Made by a program: the position numbers and the translations under genes
In this document: positions 37,785 to 51,122 of the stretch, piece by piece
Layout of the letters: the number at the start of each line of letters is the position of its first letter
Numbering within the stretch: the stretch's first letter is position 1
Origin: Sycobia sp. Sy_11
Taxonomy: Eukaryota > Arthropoda > Insecta > Hymenoptera > Epichrysomallidae
DNA length: 64,000 nt
Direction: 5' to 3'
Assembly (NCBI GenBank): GCA_018907035.1
Contig: JACCIC010000288.1
Coordinates: forward strand, 272,001 to 336,000
Notes under the pieces: model-generated
Databases searched by the model: none
The model's input: the letters and a program-made list of their open reading frames with translations, nothing else
Told to the model about the DNA's origin: nothing

Positions 37785-40700
37785 AAATTCATCGCGAAGA
37801 AAGCTTTTATAATCTTCATTTTATTCATATAGAAATTTATTCGTAAAAGAAAATCTCCTAGTGAATTTTTTTTCACATATTTCATTCGTATATACTCATT
37901 ATAATGCAACTTCTAAATATTGATATCCACTTTTGATATCGCTAGTAGAAGAATTATAAAAGTTGAATAACTGTCTTATGATATCGATATAAATCTTGAT
38001 GCATAAAATATAATAATTTTTATATATCCTTTCAAAATTCAATAACTTTTAATCGCATAAATGTTGTTAATTAAACAATGAAAATTTTACAATTTTGTCT
38101 CGCTCTTCTTTAACTTCAAATACGAAAGATGCAAAAGAAAGTGTGTAAGAGATTTCAAACTTCTTAAGGTATTCAGGTGTACGATATAAACTTATGCTTA
38201 TAATCCCTTTACGACTCTCAAGATGGAATAACCCAGCAATGCGAAAAAAAGTGTTCACGCTGGGGAAAACCTGGCATTTAGAGTACAGGTGACTCACTGA
38301 CGATGCTTCAGGAGACTCCGAGATAGAATAGTATAGAAATATATCTCATGTATTGTTATGTTTTTTTTTTTTTTTCGTACAATTGCAATTATCAAAACAA
38401 GAGAAATTATAAAGATAGAAAATTTGATAAAATTCATAGAATATTAGAAGAATGGAATTTCGTAGAGCATTACTAAGATTTTATAAGTACGCGTGATATT
38501 TATGGATAATTTTCTCGAATTACAAATAAACGTACGAAGCCAGTAACTTGTATCTTTGCATTTTAAGGTAGAACCGGCCGTTGATACAACTGTCCTCCGT
38601 TTCGAAACCACGAACCATGGGGAAATACGTATTTAGAAAAAATACTTTTTATTAGAACAGCAGTAGTAGCTTGATACGCGCTGCTTTGTAAAATTATCAC
38701 TTACCACTTTTATCCTACACTTCGACTGAAAATAAATATATAGTTAAGAAACAAGTTAAAAATGAAATTCGACTTCTTTAAATGTGCGAGTGCATAGAGT
38801 AAAAGAATTTCTGTGCCTTTCGCGGTCATGCGTTCTTTAAAAAGATTCCTTTGTAAAAGACTCGTATATTTTTATAGAGAAAGCGTGAAGAGAATATGTA
38901 AAAACAAAACACAAGATTATATTTATTTTGTTACAGAATTACAGTTTAAAGCTTTATAATTGTTCCCTGAATAAATTTGAAGATATCTTTAATAATAAAA
39001 TTTTATTACGAATTATAATAACGATATTGTTTGTTTCCTTTTTGTAATGTCTTATGCTTGTGACACAGTAATACATTCACTATCATATTAATTCGAAGCG
39101 TTTATTAAACATTAACCCAGCCCAACGCAAGCGCGCGCGCGCGCACACACACAGGCACACACGTTCGCGTGTATAAGCAGGTATGCAGAAGCATGCGACT
39201 TATATGCTCGTCACCGTAAAAGAGCACTGGCTTGTTGTATCGAAGCATATCTTTTCTGATAAACTTACTTTAAAAAAAAAAAATAGAATGATTTTGAATC
39301 GATACGGCAAGAGCAGATTCAATGAGATTAATTAACGCGTACACGTGATTGTATGCAGTAAAAATTAATATATAATGCTTAAGGCTACGGCGATAGTTGC
39401 GATAATGGATCAGAGGCAAGATCCGCATGAATTTAACAATTTTATCGATTTTTTTTAAATTTCTTATCATGTTAACGTCAATTGTTCAATTCAATTTATT
39501 CACTTTCTGTATTTACAAACTCGATATCGAAACTTTTCAACGGACTTGAATATAAAGAGCAATGTTGGTATAACGTTGAGTAATAGGAGTTCATGTCACT
39601 TTCTTCTTACGATATGACAGCCGTCAATGCGTATTACTCATCTTTATAAATTTCATTCCCCCTTGGAAACTTTAATTATACGAGCAAAATTAAAGGCAGC
39701 ATCAGCAGCAGCAACAGCAGCAGCAGCGTTAATTAATGGCCCATTCAGATTACATTAATGCAGTTCTCAAATTACATATTTAATCCTTATAGGTAGCGCG
39801 ATAAAAATTAATCCGCCCGTATACGTGAATATACTTTTCACGCGGAAATGGTGCGGCTTCTTTCTTTTCCGCATTAACTTCGTATTAAAATCAAGGCTTT
39901 TATGCGTGTTTATATGGCACAGTGCGCCCTTATTATAGATATGTATAAGCTTCGTAAGCTGAGAAAATAAAAATTAATGTCGTTATACATTTTTATTAGC
40001 AATTTTTTCGAAAAACTATATATATATCAAAAATTTTAAATAAAAATCTAAATTTCGAAAATATTTGTTATTTATTTAACGCAGAACGCGTACAATGCGA
40101 CGATATAATCATTCGTATAGCAATTCGTTGTATTAGATTCTCTCGATATATTAATTAAATTATACAATTAACGTAGATTTTACGTTGCATATTAAGCCAT
40201 TGACGCACACGACGTATGCATCGCCATGAGAATACGGGCGAGGAGTTACGAGTACAGAATTTCAAACGTTAAACTTGCGAAATAAATGATAAAGGTGGGC
40301 GTGGCGAGGGTAAAATGTGGGAATGAGAAAAATTATCTTTTTATCAAATTATAATATTTTACACATATACGGATGAAATAAACCTGAAATTGTTCTTTTA
40401 ATTTAATCAACTTCGAAAGCTCGTACAATTTTATGGAATTTTCCTTTATATTGTAAAAGTTTTTTACACTTGTTTCAGTGCTTTACGAAGGAGATTATCA
40501 ATGAGAGTAAAATAGTAACGAATAACGAATAACGAAATGCTCTCATTTTATAACGAATATCGTATGCTTATATATATTATCTAAACTTAGAAGTAAATAC
40601 AGAAGCACATGGTATTTTAGTGTCTGTGCACACTTTGAATTCGTGTTCCGAATTTTCAAGTTTCGCCCGGTTGAAGCGTTTGTTCTACAACAGAACGAGT

Positions 40701-40960
40701 TAAAATTTAATTTAAAATGAAACAGAATAAAGATACAATTGTTCTGGTAATTATTGAATATTTCTGTATTAATAGAGAATCTTATTCACCTCGAAATATA
40801 AGAATATAGTATATAATATACGTCAATTTTTTTACAGCAGTATTCTTAATTTAAATTTTGTCAATTATTTTACAGATGGTTGTGTAAGTGGATATGCTCA
40901 AACGAAATTATATCGGTATAATTACTTGTATTTTACACCATTGAGATGCATTGATGATTC

Positions 40961-41104
40961 ATGTTGGATATAAGCAAAGCTCAAATACGAAAACAATCCT
41001 GCACATCAATGACCATGATAAACAAATCTTCATTGCAAACTTTAGTTGCGATTCCCAGCGTCTTTGACGATATTGCCAAATCCCAAGAGATACAGTTATG
41101 GTAA
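40961..41104 (+). CDS. 47-residue open frame, possible small gene or first exon
   Basis: ATG at 40961 opens a 47-codon frame ending in TAA at 41102-41104. It reads protein-like, with the segments MLDISKAQIRKQSC, MTMINKSSLQTLVAIPSVF and DDIAKSQEIQLW. A usable donor (GTAAAC) overlaps its end. The opposite strand of the same DNA is also open and reads plausibly (CNEDLFIMVIDVQDC), so strand and reality are both uncertain. No domain recognised. Confidence 0.22.
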   Translation: MLDISKAQIRKQSCTSMTMINKSSLQTLVAIPSVFDDIAKSQEIQLW

Positions 41105-44100
41105 ACAGACAGTTTCAACGAACAAAAAGGAAAAAAAGACGGTGTTTGACGTCCGCGTAAACGAGGAACGAACGCAAACGCGACTTCTGACACGCGTGCG
41201 CTCGACAAAAGCGACTGCCCGTTCTCTCGTAAAATTGTTGCCATTTTTTCAATTCCTAGCACCCCTCCCCCCACCCCATTATCTTGGCGACGCTCCCCCA
41301 TTGGCACAAAGCGGCTTTCATCCCTTGGCGAAATTCGGCTTCGTCCCTCGCATTCGCCCGACAGCCGCGCGGCTGCGCGTGCAAAAGCACTGATAAAAAG
41401 AAATAAGGAGGGATAGAGAGATAGGGAGAGAGAGGTAGAGAGGCGGGAGGGGGGGAGCTGGATCCGAGGTGAATCGCGCTATAGCGGAAAGTAAAAGAGG
41501 AATCGCCTCGAGGTAAAGCCAAAAACAAACAAGACTGTTCGTATACGCGTGCGAGGTCATCGCGACTTTTGCCACCTATATATATATATCTGTATTTGCT
41601 TCTCCTGGCGGTATTATTTCTTTATCCGTCATTTATTCCCTTTTTTTCTTTATTTGTTTCTTTTTTTAACAAAAAAAAAACAAAAGGAAAAGGAAAAGGA
41701 AAATCCAACAAGAACGGTAGAAACACGATGGAGATGCTTTAGCGTCATTAGCTGTAGCCGTGACAAGTCGATGATTATATTATAAATGCGCCGAATTTCC
41801 CGCTGCAGCCCCTCTTCCTCTCATCGCCCCCGTCTTGTCTTTTAATTATCCCCAGTATACAGCGCGCTTCCGGCAAGTTCGATGTCGCGGTAATCAAATT
41901 ATGTGAATTGAAAAATCTTTCTTCTAGCTTGTCGTTGTTGTGTAGACAGGCTAAAAAAAAAAAAATAATAATTTCCGTACTGCAAGTGGCTCGCTTGCTC
42001 GAATGTTTCTTCTCAAAAGTTAATGATTGGCGTCTTTCAACATTATCCTTAGGTTTCAATTCCGTCTTTAACCCAGTGTCCTTCATTCTTCATCATATTT
42101 TCAAACTGCTAAGACGTGTTTTCCTCAAAGTAAAAAAATCAATTCTCAACGACGTAGAAAATTTTTTGATCGTTCGACATTATTAACTGTATTATATTCG
42201 AGACGACAGCAAATTATTGTCATTCAAACATTTCGGCCGACCTTTCCCGCTCCTTTATCATCCAAGTCGAAATAATCAGCTTTAAGAAACGTGAAAACCA
42301 CTTTCTATCCCTTTGCTCAGCTGGAGGATTCGCTGGCTGTATACTTCCGCTATAAAGCATTTGGTGGAAATTTCAATTTATGATTTGAAGCGAAAGGTTA
42401 GGTAAGGCAAATATAATGTTTTACTGATAAATAGGTCGTAATGAGATAATCTACTACCTATTTTTGTTAACTATTAAGTGGCCTCTCAGAATTGAGTGCA
42501 CAGATTTTCTGAATTAATTCAATTCCCGTGAAGTGAAAAAGTGCAAGTGAAAATGAACAAAATCGAGATTATTCTATTCATGCTCATTCTCATACCAGTT
42601 AAATTAAATGTCTAAATGGTGCGGTTTTGAAATAAATTTTTTCATCCTTCCCTCCAGATGGAAGCTACATTGTAAATCCAAACGAATAGTATCGCCATTC
42701 CTTGTCTTTATAACCAATCGAATACGATCTGACCTTTTCGAGAAAAGAAAAGCAATAAACACAAATACTGTTTATATAAACAAATTTAGATCCAATAAAA
42801 ATGAAGGAATCCTTATTGGCTATAGAAAAATCCGTGTATCGGATCACATTCCTAAGGCCCATAATTTATCTCTTTAGTGCCTGTCCTTTGTGCTCGTGTC
42901 AAATTGATCTTTGAGCGCGCAAAATAACAGCAGTTCCACGACTCTACGCGTTGGTTCGAGTAAAAATATTTTACGAGCTCTGTGTTTTTATTTTATTTAT
43001 TTATTTATTTTTTTCGTACGCGCGCCGCATTCGTGGTTCTTAAGCGCCCCGCGGACGATCGGCTTTGTTAGCTCCTGCGCGGCGAGACCGTTTCCACGGA
43101 AATTTCCTTTATGCGCGACTCTGAATGGCCGTCGCGCTCAAAATTCGGTGATAATGCAAGATGGCGCGTAAGGTCGGTGTTAATTGTGCCCGCACCGCGG
43201 TGCGCATCGGAAATTTCATTGCCGTTGAAACGCATTCTTCGCGGCGACTGAGCTCATTTTATTACGTCGTCTATTCCGACAAAAAAAAAAAAAAAAACAA
43301 AAATTTTTATTTTTCTACGCGTAGACGGTCTCTCCCTCCCTCTTTCTATCTCTCTTACCCTGTGTTCCCGGACGTAGTGCAAGGAAATTGTAGAAAAAAA
43401 AGTAACTACATAATCTCTAATTTTTCGATTACACGAATTAATAAACGGGTTTTCCGTCAGGATAGTTGCCAGTCGTGACAATTTTCCATTTCAGATTTTA
43501 CGGGTCTATAATACCAGACGCCAAGGACGACAGTCTCGCTGCCATTATAATTGGCACGTAAGGACGATGAAGCTATTTATGAGCTCGTTAAAAAGAACGT
43601 CGGCGCAAGTTATTATTCGGTTCCCGTTTTTATCTATATCCACTCGCTTACCACGCAACAATAACGCACGAACTCGGCTTCAAACTTATCTCGCGGCGCA
43701 GGAGAGAAACGATCGCCGAACTTCTGAGCACGATACCTATAGGGGCAATAACGCTCGAGTCAAAGTACGGATAAGAAGGGGGGGGGGTGATAAAAAAAAC
43801 GCTTTACGTTTGGCTTCGTGTAATAGTCGCAGCGCCGATATCGTCCCAGTAGCTTTCATTCCATTGGAGCTGACAATGCGTTCGAACGAATAAAAGTCAA
43901 GCTTATTCGATCCGAGCTGTTCCATTTATCAATACGTATATTGTGCGATTCGAAAGCCACTATTGGACACAAGTCGAGTTTAAGGCCTTAAAAATCTTGC
44001 ATTTTTAACAATAACAATAATAGCAATAATTCTAAAATCTGCTTAAATTCGTGTTTCAAAATTTTTTTAATTTTATTAATTAAATCAGTATCAATTCGAT

Positions 44101-46066
44101 ACCTCTGCATTATTCCAGGCAATCGATCGTAAATATTTGCAGCAAACTCCATTTTCATTATCCGACATGCGAAACCGTCGAAGGTGCATTGCGCAACAAT
44201 CAAGTCGAGCACACAACGGTGCGCGCGTAAATATACGTTTGAAAAAGTAACGTATAATTTAACTTCTCAATTACGATTAACGCGTTTAATATTTCAGATT
44301 TATAAAGAGGAACTGTTCACGTCAAATACAATGAAACATCCGAGCTTTCGATACGCGCGAAAATTGGGGTCAAGAGGCCAAGAGGTTTCCGATTAAACAA
44401 ACAAACAAAAAAGAAAGAAAAAAAGAAAAAAAAATAACAGTAAATATCATTTATAAAGCGGTTTTAGAAGTGAAACGCAGGAACAAACTTCAAATCACCT
44501 AATGTGTGTTCTCGATATAAATTCTGCGGATTAAGAAGAAAGAAAAAAATCAACGAGACGATAAAACAAACCCATCGAAGAAAATTGCCCGTTTCGTCAA
44601 TAAGGGGATATATAAAATGTTTCCGTCGCGATGCTATATGACTCGATTTCGAACAATAATAGAGACATTTTCATTTCATTTACTTAAATAGAATTGTATT
44701 GTTATTTTCATCCCCCCGTACGAGCAACTACGGTTGCCGAGTACTTCGAATCGATTTTATAAGGTCACACGAGACATTAAGGAACAGGATCTTCAGTATT
44801 TCGAAGTCCGATCTAGAGAAGAAATTCCATAATTATCAATATACAAAGAGAACCTATGATAACAGATTCCTTACCACAGCCCGTATCCGAGGCTCTATAT
44901 ATTACATCTCGAAGAGCAAATTTCACCAGCCGAAGCGCCGCGTCGAACACGAATTACATCTATTTCCTATAGAGTACATTAGTGAGACTATCGATCGCAA
45001 TATATGCACTGCCGCGATTAAATTTCGCCTCGCTTGCAATATTGCGATATTATTAAATGCGCAACGGCGAAACACAAATAATCGTGCAAACATCGCCACG
45101 TCCGTGAAAATTGACAAGAAATTTTCAATTTCTACACTCGACCTATCCATAATTCGTTTATAGTTGAATTTCAAATCTCGTCGGTGCTGAAAATTCATAG
45201 TAAATTTTTACTTTCCCACGATTTTTCCTTAAATTATAAGTGGATATACCGATCGAAAGCACGTTCATCGTCAAATATTTTACAACTGTAAAAAGATTCG
45301 TCCATTGTCTATTGCCGTGTTCTTTTTGGTAAAAAAAAAAAAATATATTTCTTTCATCGCCCTGCATTTGCAGTAAGAGTTGAACTTTATTAAAATACCC
45401 TTACAGCTTCTTTTAATTCAATCTGTCGTTATGCAAAAGTAAACTCTTCTTTTTTCTCATCGGACAATCATAATTACACTACGGATAGTCCTTTAAATAT
45501 CTTTTACCTATTCTCGTATCATGTCATCTTTATCCATACTGCAAGATGTAGATAAATATGTAAATATATTGATCGTCCACGTGCTCTATTATTAAATTTG
45601 ACTATTTCTGTACTAGAATTTCGATGGGCAAATTTGCTGCATTAGTTTCGGCATGATTACGAAATTACCGATATCTCAATACGTCTAAACTTTTTCCACA
45701 TTAAATTAAAGGCGATACGTACATATAATTGATACTTCGATATTATATTTCTCTACATATTATTTCTCGATTAGCTTTAATTTAATCTGGGACAATTTGT
45801 TTAGCCGGAAGCAGCAGTAATTTGCGTCATTCGATAGAAACTTTCTTTAATTAAATTACATTAAAAAGAAGTTTCATGTTTTAGTTGTTTCCAATTTACA
45901 CCGTAGAGTCATGCTAATCATCGACATTCAGTGTTTATATATAATTAAATTAATTATCGTAATATACGTTATCGGCGCGCATGATAATTTCTAAACGTAA
46001 ATAAATAAATAAATAAATGTAAATAAATAAATAAATATATATATATATATACACACATATATATAC
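41105..46066. other. Non-coding DNA with GC-rich patches
   Basis: Mixed sequence with CpG-rich patches at 41.15-41.55 kb and 43.0-43.25 kb, several poly(A) and poly(T) runs, and few microsatellites. The 154-codon plus frame at 44699-45163 is the longest repeat-free frame in the window, but its Arg/Ile/Ser/Asn-rich sequence shows no domain and no splice context. I do not call it. Confidence 0.45.
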
Positions 46067-46290
46067 CTGTTGTTGAAGATACCGGCAACGGCGACGCGCG
46101 GCTCCGGCGACAGGCGGCCGCGGGGATTGACCGCGGGCACCTTGAGCAGATCGCAGGACGACTGGTGCCTGCGGTAATTGCGACAGGTCCAGGTGTTGGC
46201 GACCGCGTCCTCGTCGGGCTTGGCCGACTGGCGGCGGCCACCCTCGCCGCCACCGCCCTCGGATAGATGACGGACCAGGGGCCTCCTCAT
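46067..46290 (-). CDS. Exon B of the minus-strand gene, protein unrecognised
   Basis: On the minus strand the frame starting at 46290 has a strong bias for G or C at third codon positions over 74 codons, far above the flanking intron. It reads MRRPLVRHLSEGGGGEGG, then DEDAVANTWTCRNYRRHQSS, CDLLKVPAVNPRGRLSPEPR and VAVAGIFNN. It ends at the donor CAG/GTATAT (last exon base 46067, intron from 46066) and leaves two bases, AG. The acceptor is GCGAG directly before 46290, behind a C-rich tract. It is not a textbook AG but keeps phase 0 and so follows exon A, which ends in phase 0. The overlapping frames at 46303 and 46253 are Pro/Arg/Ala-rich shadows. The segment has no transmembrane helix and looks like a basic, Ser/Pro-containing cytoplasmic or nuclear stretch. 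Family unknown. Confidence 0.75.
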
Positions 46291-48379
46291 CTCGCGGGCG
46301 CATGTGGCGTGCGGGTAGGGGGTGGGGGGGTGCAGGGCACCTCAGGCGTCGCCCGTCGGACCGGGGGCGGTTTGGCTCATCGCGATCGGGCGAAGGCGGT
46401 CTGGAAGTACAGGTTTCCCTATTGTGTATTTTTCTTCAAACGACTGCATAGATTTTATATAAATGTATATTGTGTGTGCGTGTGTGTATAATCTAGAAAG
46501 TGATAAGTCGGTCTTATTAAGAATGGCTTTTTGTTCTAATGCCCAAATTACGTCAGTTCTTAAATAATGGGATTTGTACTTTTTGACAAGGGTGTTTTCG
46601 AGGATTATTTTTTACAATGCATATTGCAAAAATCTGACAATTCATACTTCATATTTGTAATAATTATTTATATTAATTAACGAACATTTTTATTCACAGA
46701 CATATATACTTCAAATACATACTTCGCTCGCGTTAAGACAATTGTCGAGAAAATCAGTATAGACAATTCCTGTGGTAATTGGTGCGTGTAATTTTCAATA
46801 ATGATTTTTACAGATGATTGCAACCTTGGTACTCTTATTAGCATTATTGCAATCGAGAGGATTTTCAAAGTTCGGTCTTTTCAAGTGCAGTCTATATTGC
46901 CGTACTATTGTTATCGCTCAGCTTTATTTAAATAAATATTAATTAAACAATTGGTAGAAATATTACAAACACATACACACAACACATACGCACATATAGC
47001 AGTACCATAACTGAACAATCCATATGCGCGCGCGCGCGTGTGTGTAATGTAACAATATTATCTATTATATTATTGCCATATAATAATATAATATACAGTA
47101 TAATAATAAAGAAAAATTGGAAGATTTGAAAAAATCGATAAACTAAAACGCAATCTTTAATAAAAATAATAATTAAATTACTTTTAATCCGATAGATATA
47201 ATCAATCAAATAAAATATATCGACTTATCTTTAAAATAAATGATTGCGAAAAATAGCAATACCAAATAATAGAATAATATGTTTCGTATTAAACTGAATT
47301 ATTAGAGAATGAAAGTTTTATTGAAGTTTGTGAATAAGAAAATTGAAATTAAACTTTACTCAGATCCCTGGCATGAATTCTTTGGAAATGATTTGATGGA
47401 TTATAAAAAATCTCATCTATATATATATATTAATATTGACAGTGTTCAATGTCTCGAAGGTTAGACTAAATTCGACATTTATAATTATACTTGCAAAGCC
47501 ATCCTCTATGGCCCGAATGTGTATCCAGAATGGGACTGAGCAATACCGTACTTTTAGTAAAACTAGCCCCTGAGAAATCGTAGGGTAACTTTTTTTTCTA
47601 TCAATAAACTGATGCTGGAACGATCTATCGACTAAACTATAAACGCAATATAAATCAATCTGACTGCCGCCTACAGCGAGTATAAAACTTTTGCACAAGA
47701 AAGCTTGACTTTTTGCAAAAATATATCGAATACTGCTTTTGCGCCTTTAACGGGGCCATTGGTTAAATTTTTATTAAAATCATTGCATTTTCATTAAAAG
47801 TTTCGCGGTGAAAAATGACAAATTACACTAATTTCTATTTCACTTACTATTAATTTCAATTTTTTTAAATTTTATAATATTTTTTATTCGGAAAATGCTC
47901 TGTAGCTTGATATGTAGATTTTAAAAAATTTCTCGAAATAGTTGATCTTTCGTTTTTTTAACTAATACCCTTCAATATTAATCAAAGAATTTCTGATTAA
48001 TTATTAATCGATATATTTTGTATGATAAAAAAATTTAATAGTATAATCTTTTCGTTTCCTTTCAATTATTACTTTAACTTATTTATTCATGTTTATCGAA
48101 ACATTATGCCGTATGTATATGTATATATATAAGCACATCCTACACAATTTTCAAACTAAAATGAAAAATATAATTTAACATTGTAATTTGAAAAAATTGA
48201 AAATATAATTTCCATCTTGACAGAGCGAAACAATGTGGCCGTTTCATTCCATACTTTTTACTTGTTGCCCTTAATAACATACGCTTCGAATATTACCTAG
48301 GTGAAGTAATACATCTATGTATGCAAGACTTCGAACTGTCAATTAATGATTAATAAAATAAGCCGTCGCGCAATAACAT

Positions 48380-49000
48380 CCACACAGAAAATCGTCCTAC
48401 CTTCTCTATTCAGTGTCGAGTCCTCGCGATGAGACCCGCCGGAGTTCACCACCACCGACTGGATCGACAGGCGAATCCGTGCGCGCGGAATCTTTGATAA
48501 ATAAGAATGAAAAATCAAAAGAGCGGGGCAAGAAACGAGTGGCACGGATCAACGAAACGCGCCCGCGCGTTTTCCGCCTTTTTCCGCGTTATCGAGTCCC
48601 GCGCGCGTGGAACTGCGTCGAGTGTCGCGCTACATCCCGCCGCACCTGTGCGCCCCCCCCCTCGGGGGGGAAGCGGGGCAAGGGGGAGGAGCCGATGCGC
48701 ACGGGGTTGCGCGAAAATTCGTGCACGTCGGCCGGCCAAGGGGCGAGGGAGGGGGAGGAGATCTCGGGGTGCGCGCGCGCGGCCGATTTCGCGGCGAGGG
48801 GGCTGCTTTTTCCCGGAAGGAGGACGGCGTCGCGATGGTCGGGCGAGGGGCGGCTTCCCAAGTGGCGCGAGGGGGCGACACGAGTCGGGCAGCGCGACAG
48901 AGTGCGCAGCGTATCAAAATTGGCTCTGTGGAATAGCGATCGTCGATAAAGCGGGAGGCGCGCGGTAAAAGCGAGCCCGACGATATAATATTTTACCGTC
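48380..49000. promoter_or_regulatory. CpG-rich block inside intron, possible alternative promoter
   Basis: About 600 bp of very CpG-dense, repeat-free DNA, sharply bounded by AT-rich intron. Many overlapping frames are open on both strands, as expected for GC-rich DNA, and none has protein character. On the minus strand a usable donor (GAAG then GTAGGA) lies at the left edge near 48400. The block could thus be a first non-coding exon that splices to exon B 2.1 kb downstream. That is an inference from position and composition. Confidence 0.35.
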
Positions 49001-49049
49001 GATGGATATGCCATATATGCGCGGCGATAAAACGCAGAGAATTTGATCG

Positions 49050-49053
<4 letters not shown>

Positions 49054-49111
<58 letters not shown>

Positions 49112-49122
49112 TAATAATAATA
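49054..49122. repeat. Compound (TA)n-(AAT)n microsatellite
   Basis: TA tract of about 52 bp passing into an AAT/TAA run, directly beside the CpG-rich block. Confidence 0.96.
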
Positions 49123-49760
49123 ATTAGTTTCGTATGTAAAACGATTAGTAATTTATACAGGCATATAAAACAAAATGATAAATAAAAAGGTGATTTTTCA
49201 TTATATAAATTTCAATAATAATTTAAAATTTTTTTCAACAAGTGACAAATTATTTCAATATTGAATAAATCACATTTATCAAAGCGTTAATAAAAAGTTT
49301 TTTTAACATATTAATTTATAGTACTTTAATATTTACATTGAACGATATTAATTTGTTGTTATTATAAGCATACTTTTTTCTGGTTGTCAATGTTGTTCAC
49401 TCTATCGTTCTGCTTCTATTATTGTTATCAGTTTAGAATTATTATCATACAATATTTTATTGCATTCATTTATTAAGAAACATTGTACAACTTAAATTTT
49501 CTTAAGCTGTGACATGCAATTATGAACGAAAATTTCAAGAACTTTTTTAACGAGCTTGATGGATTTTAACCGATTGCAACATTCGATCTATTTGAATTGT
49601 ACTTGAATTCGAGGGCTGCCATTAAATTCGCCGAATAAATCGCTGATCCACGTATATAAACACATGTCTATACCGTCTCGTATAAAAGAGAAGACCGATG
49701 ATCATATCGATGGGTTGGTACTTAACGACTATTTCCATAATGGATGTTCAAGCGGATAGG

Positions 49761-49768
<8 letters not shown>

Positions 49769-49799
<31 letters not shown>
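49769..49799. repeat. (CA)n microsatellite
   Basis: CA tract of about 31 bp preceded by a short CG run. Confidence 0.95.
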
Positions 49800-49803
<4 letters not shown>

Positions 49804-50152
49804 CAGAACCGAGCGCCATGTATATACGTGTGTGTACCATGTAAGAGCCGCGCGGACGGGCGCTCTCTCGAAGCGAAATCGTCATATGCGGGGCTCTGAA
49901 AAAATCACGATATCAGCATGACGAGGTATGTTCGCTATATATAATACGGGCGCGGAACGCTTTTTCGCGAGCAGAAGAATTGTATTGGTCTAGATATCAG
50001 TGCGCGTCTGCACGTGTGTACGTGCGACGGTCATACTACAGGCATGCGTGTCCGGTGTAAGCGAACAGTTTCAGCCTGTTGCCAGTAACATCGTCCGTGT
50101 ATTCCCAAAACAGACGCTGCATCGCTGAGAAGAGAATCTTGTTATAATGTTG

Positions 50153-50153
<1 letters not shown>

Positions 50154-50194
<41 letters not shown>
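50154..50194. repeat. (TA)n microsatellite
   Basis: Uninterrupted TA tract of about 41 bp. Confidence 0.96.
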
Positions 50195-50197
<3 letters not shown>

Positions 50198-50338
50198 TCT
50201 TTTTCCCAAAATCAACTTGTTAATCATTAATCATTTCATATTTGCGGATTCGCGAGATCTATAATATTTTCATGTATAATATACATACATAAATTATTAG
50301 ATTGTTCATGTTTTCAAAATCTATTTTAAGATCGATTG

Positions 50339-50339
<1 letters not shown>

Positions 50340-50388
<49 letters not shown>
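50340..50388. repeat. (TA)n microsatellite
   Basis: Uninterrupted TA tract of about 49 bp. Confidence 0.96.
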
Positions 50389-50390
<2 letters not shown>

Positions 50391-51065
50391 CCGTGCTTAA
50401 TTTCTGAAAGTCTTGTGCTTTATGTTAACGTTTATTTCTAAAATACACTTTGAAGGCCAGTTTTACGAATCTCTAAGAAACTAAACATATTTTAGTTCGA
50501 GCTATTATTAGTGCTGTTCACACGGCACTTGGCGAATTTCACGATATTAGGACGTTACATGTAGACAATGATATGATTATTAAATTAGATAAAACTAATA
50601 TAGATTCAATCGTCGAATAGCAATCCCCAAAACCGTACATCCACATATAATTGGACCAACAAACGTCTGGACAACTGATGAAATTCTTAAAAGAGCATAG
50701 AGATGTGAATTAATGCGAAACAGAAGAGATTAAGAACTATTCTCGTGCACGTAATGTTTAGAAGAATATTCGAGCACGATAGATTACTTAGATTGTTAGA
50801 TAATAAATGAAAGATATTCGATCGAGAAGATCTAAGTAAAAAGGATTGCTTTCGTGAATAACGATGCAGGTGCGTAACTAAACTAATAGCTTAAATAGAC
50901 ACTAACGTGGCGTGAAGAAATTTTTAATAAATTACAAAAATTTTATATACGACATTCAATTCTCTTCAAAATATCGTTGATTTATAATTGCTATATTCAT
51001 TATTATCTCTTCATGATTTTGTTCAGTCGTCCGGACCACCCTGACCCTTACTACTTGCGCGTGTG

Positions 51066-51067
<2 letters not shown>

Positions 51068-51119
<52 letters not shown>
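51068..51119. repeat. (TA)n microsatellite
   Basis: Uninterrupted TA tract of about 52 bp. Confidence 0.96.

Positions 51120-51122
<3 letters not shown>

Larger units (their letters stand above)
32029..40960. other. Non-coding DNA, microsatellite-rich
   Basis: TA tracts, a GA tract, a GT tract and an imperfect triplet tract lie in AT-rich sequence. 34.33-34.65 kb and 39.65-39.95 kb are less AT-rich; the latter has a short imperfect CAG/CAA run (about 39698-39728) on the plus strand in no open coding context. A candidate 21-nt minus-strand microexon at 38705-38725 is described under findings. No supported gene. Confidence 0.45.

Noticed and set aside
44699..45163. 154-codon plus frame, the longest without a microsatellite
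   Set aside because: Composition is Arg/Ile/Ser/Asn-rich with no domain, no codon bias and no splice context. The antisense is also open for 91 codons.
45950..46303. Longer minus frame starting at 46303 over exon B
   Set aside because: Pro/Arg/Gly-rich out-of-frame shadow. The frame from 46290 shows the third-position bias.
48413..48968. Overlapping 95-178 codon frames on both strands in the CpG-rich block
   Set aside because: Stop codons are rare in such DNA. All frames are Arg/Gly/Ala-rich and equally open.
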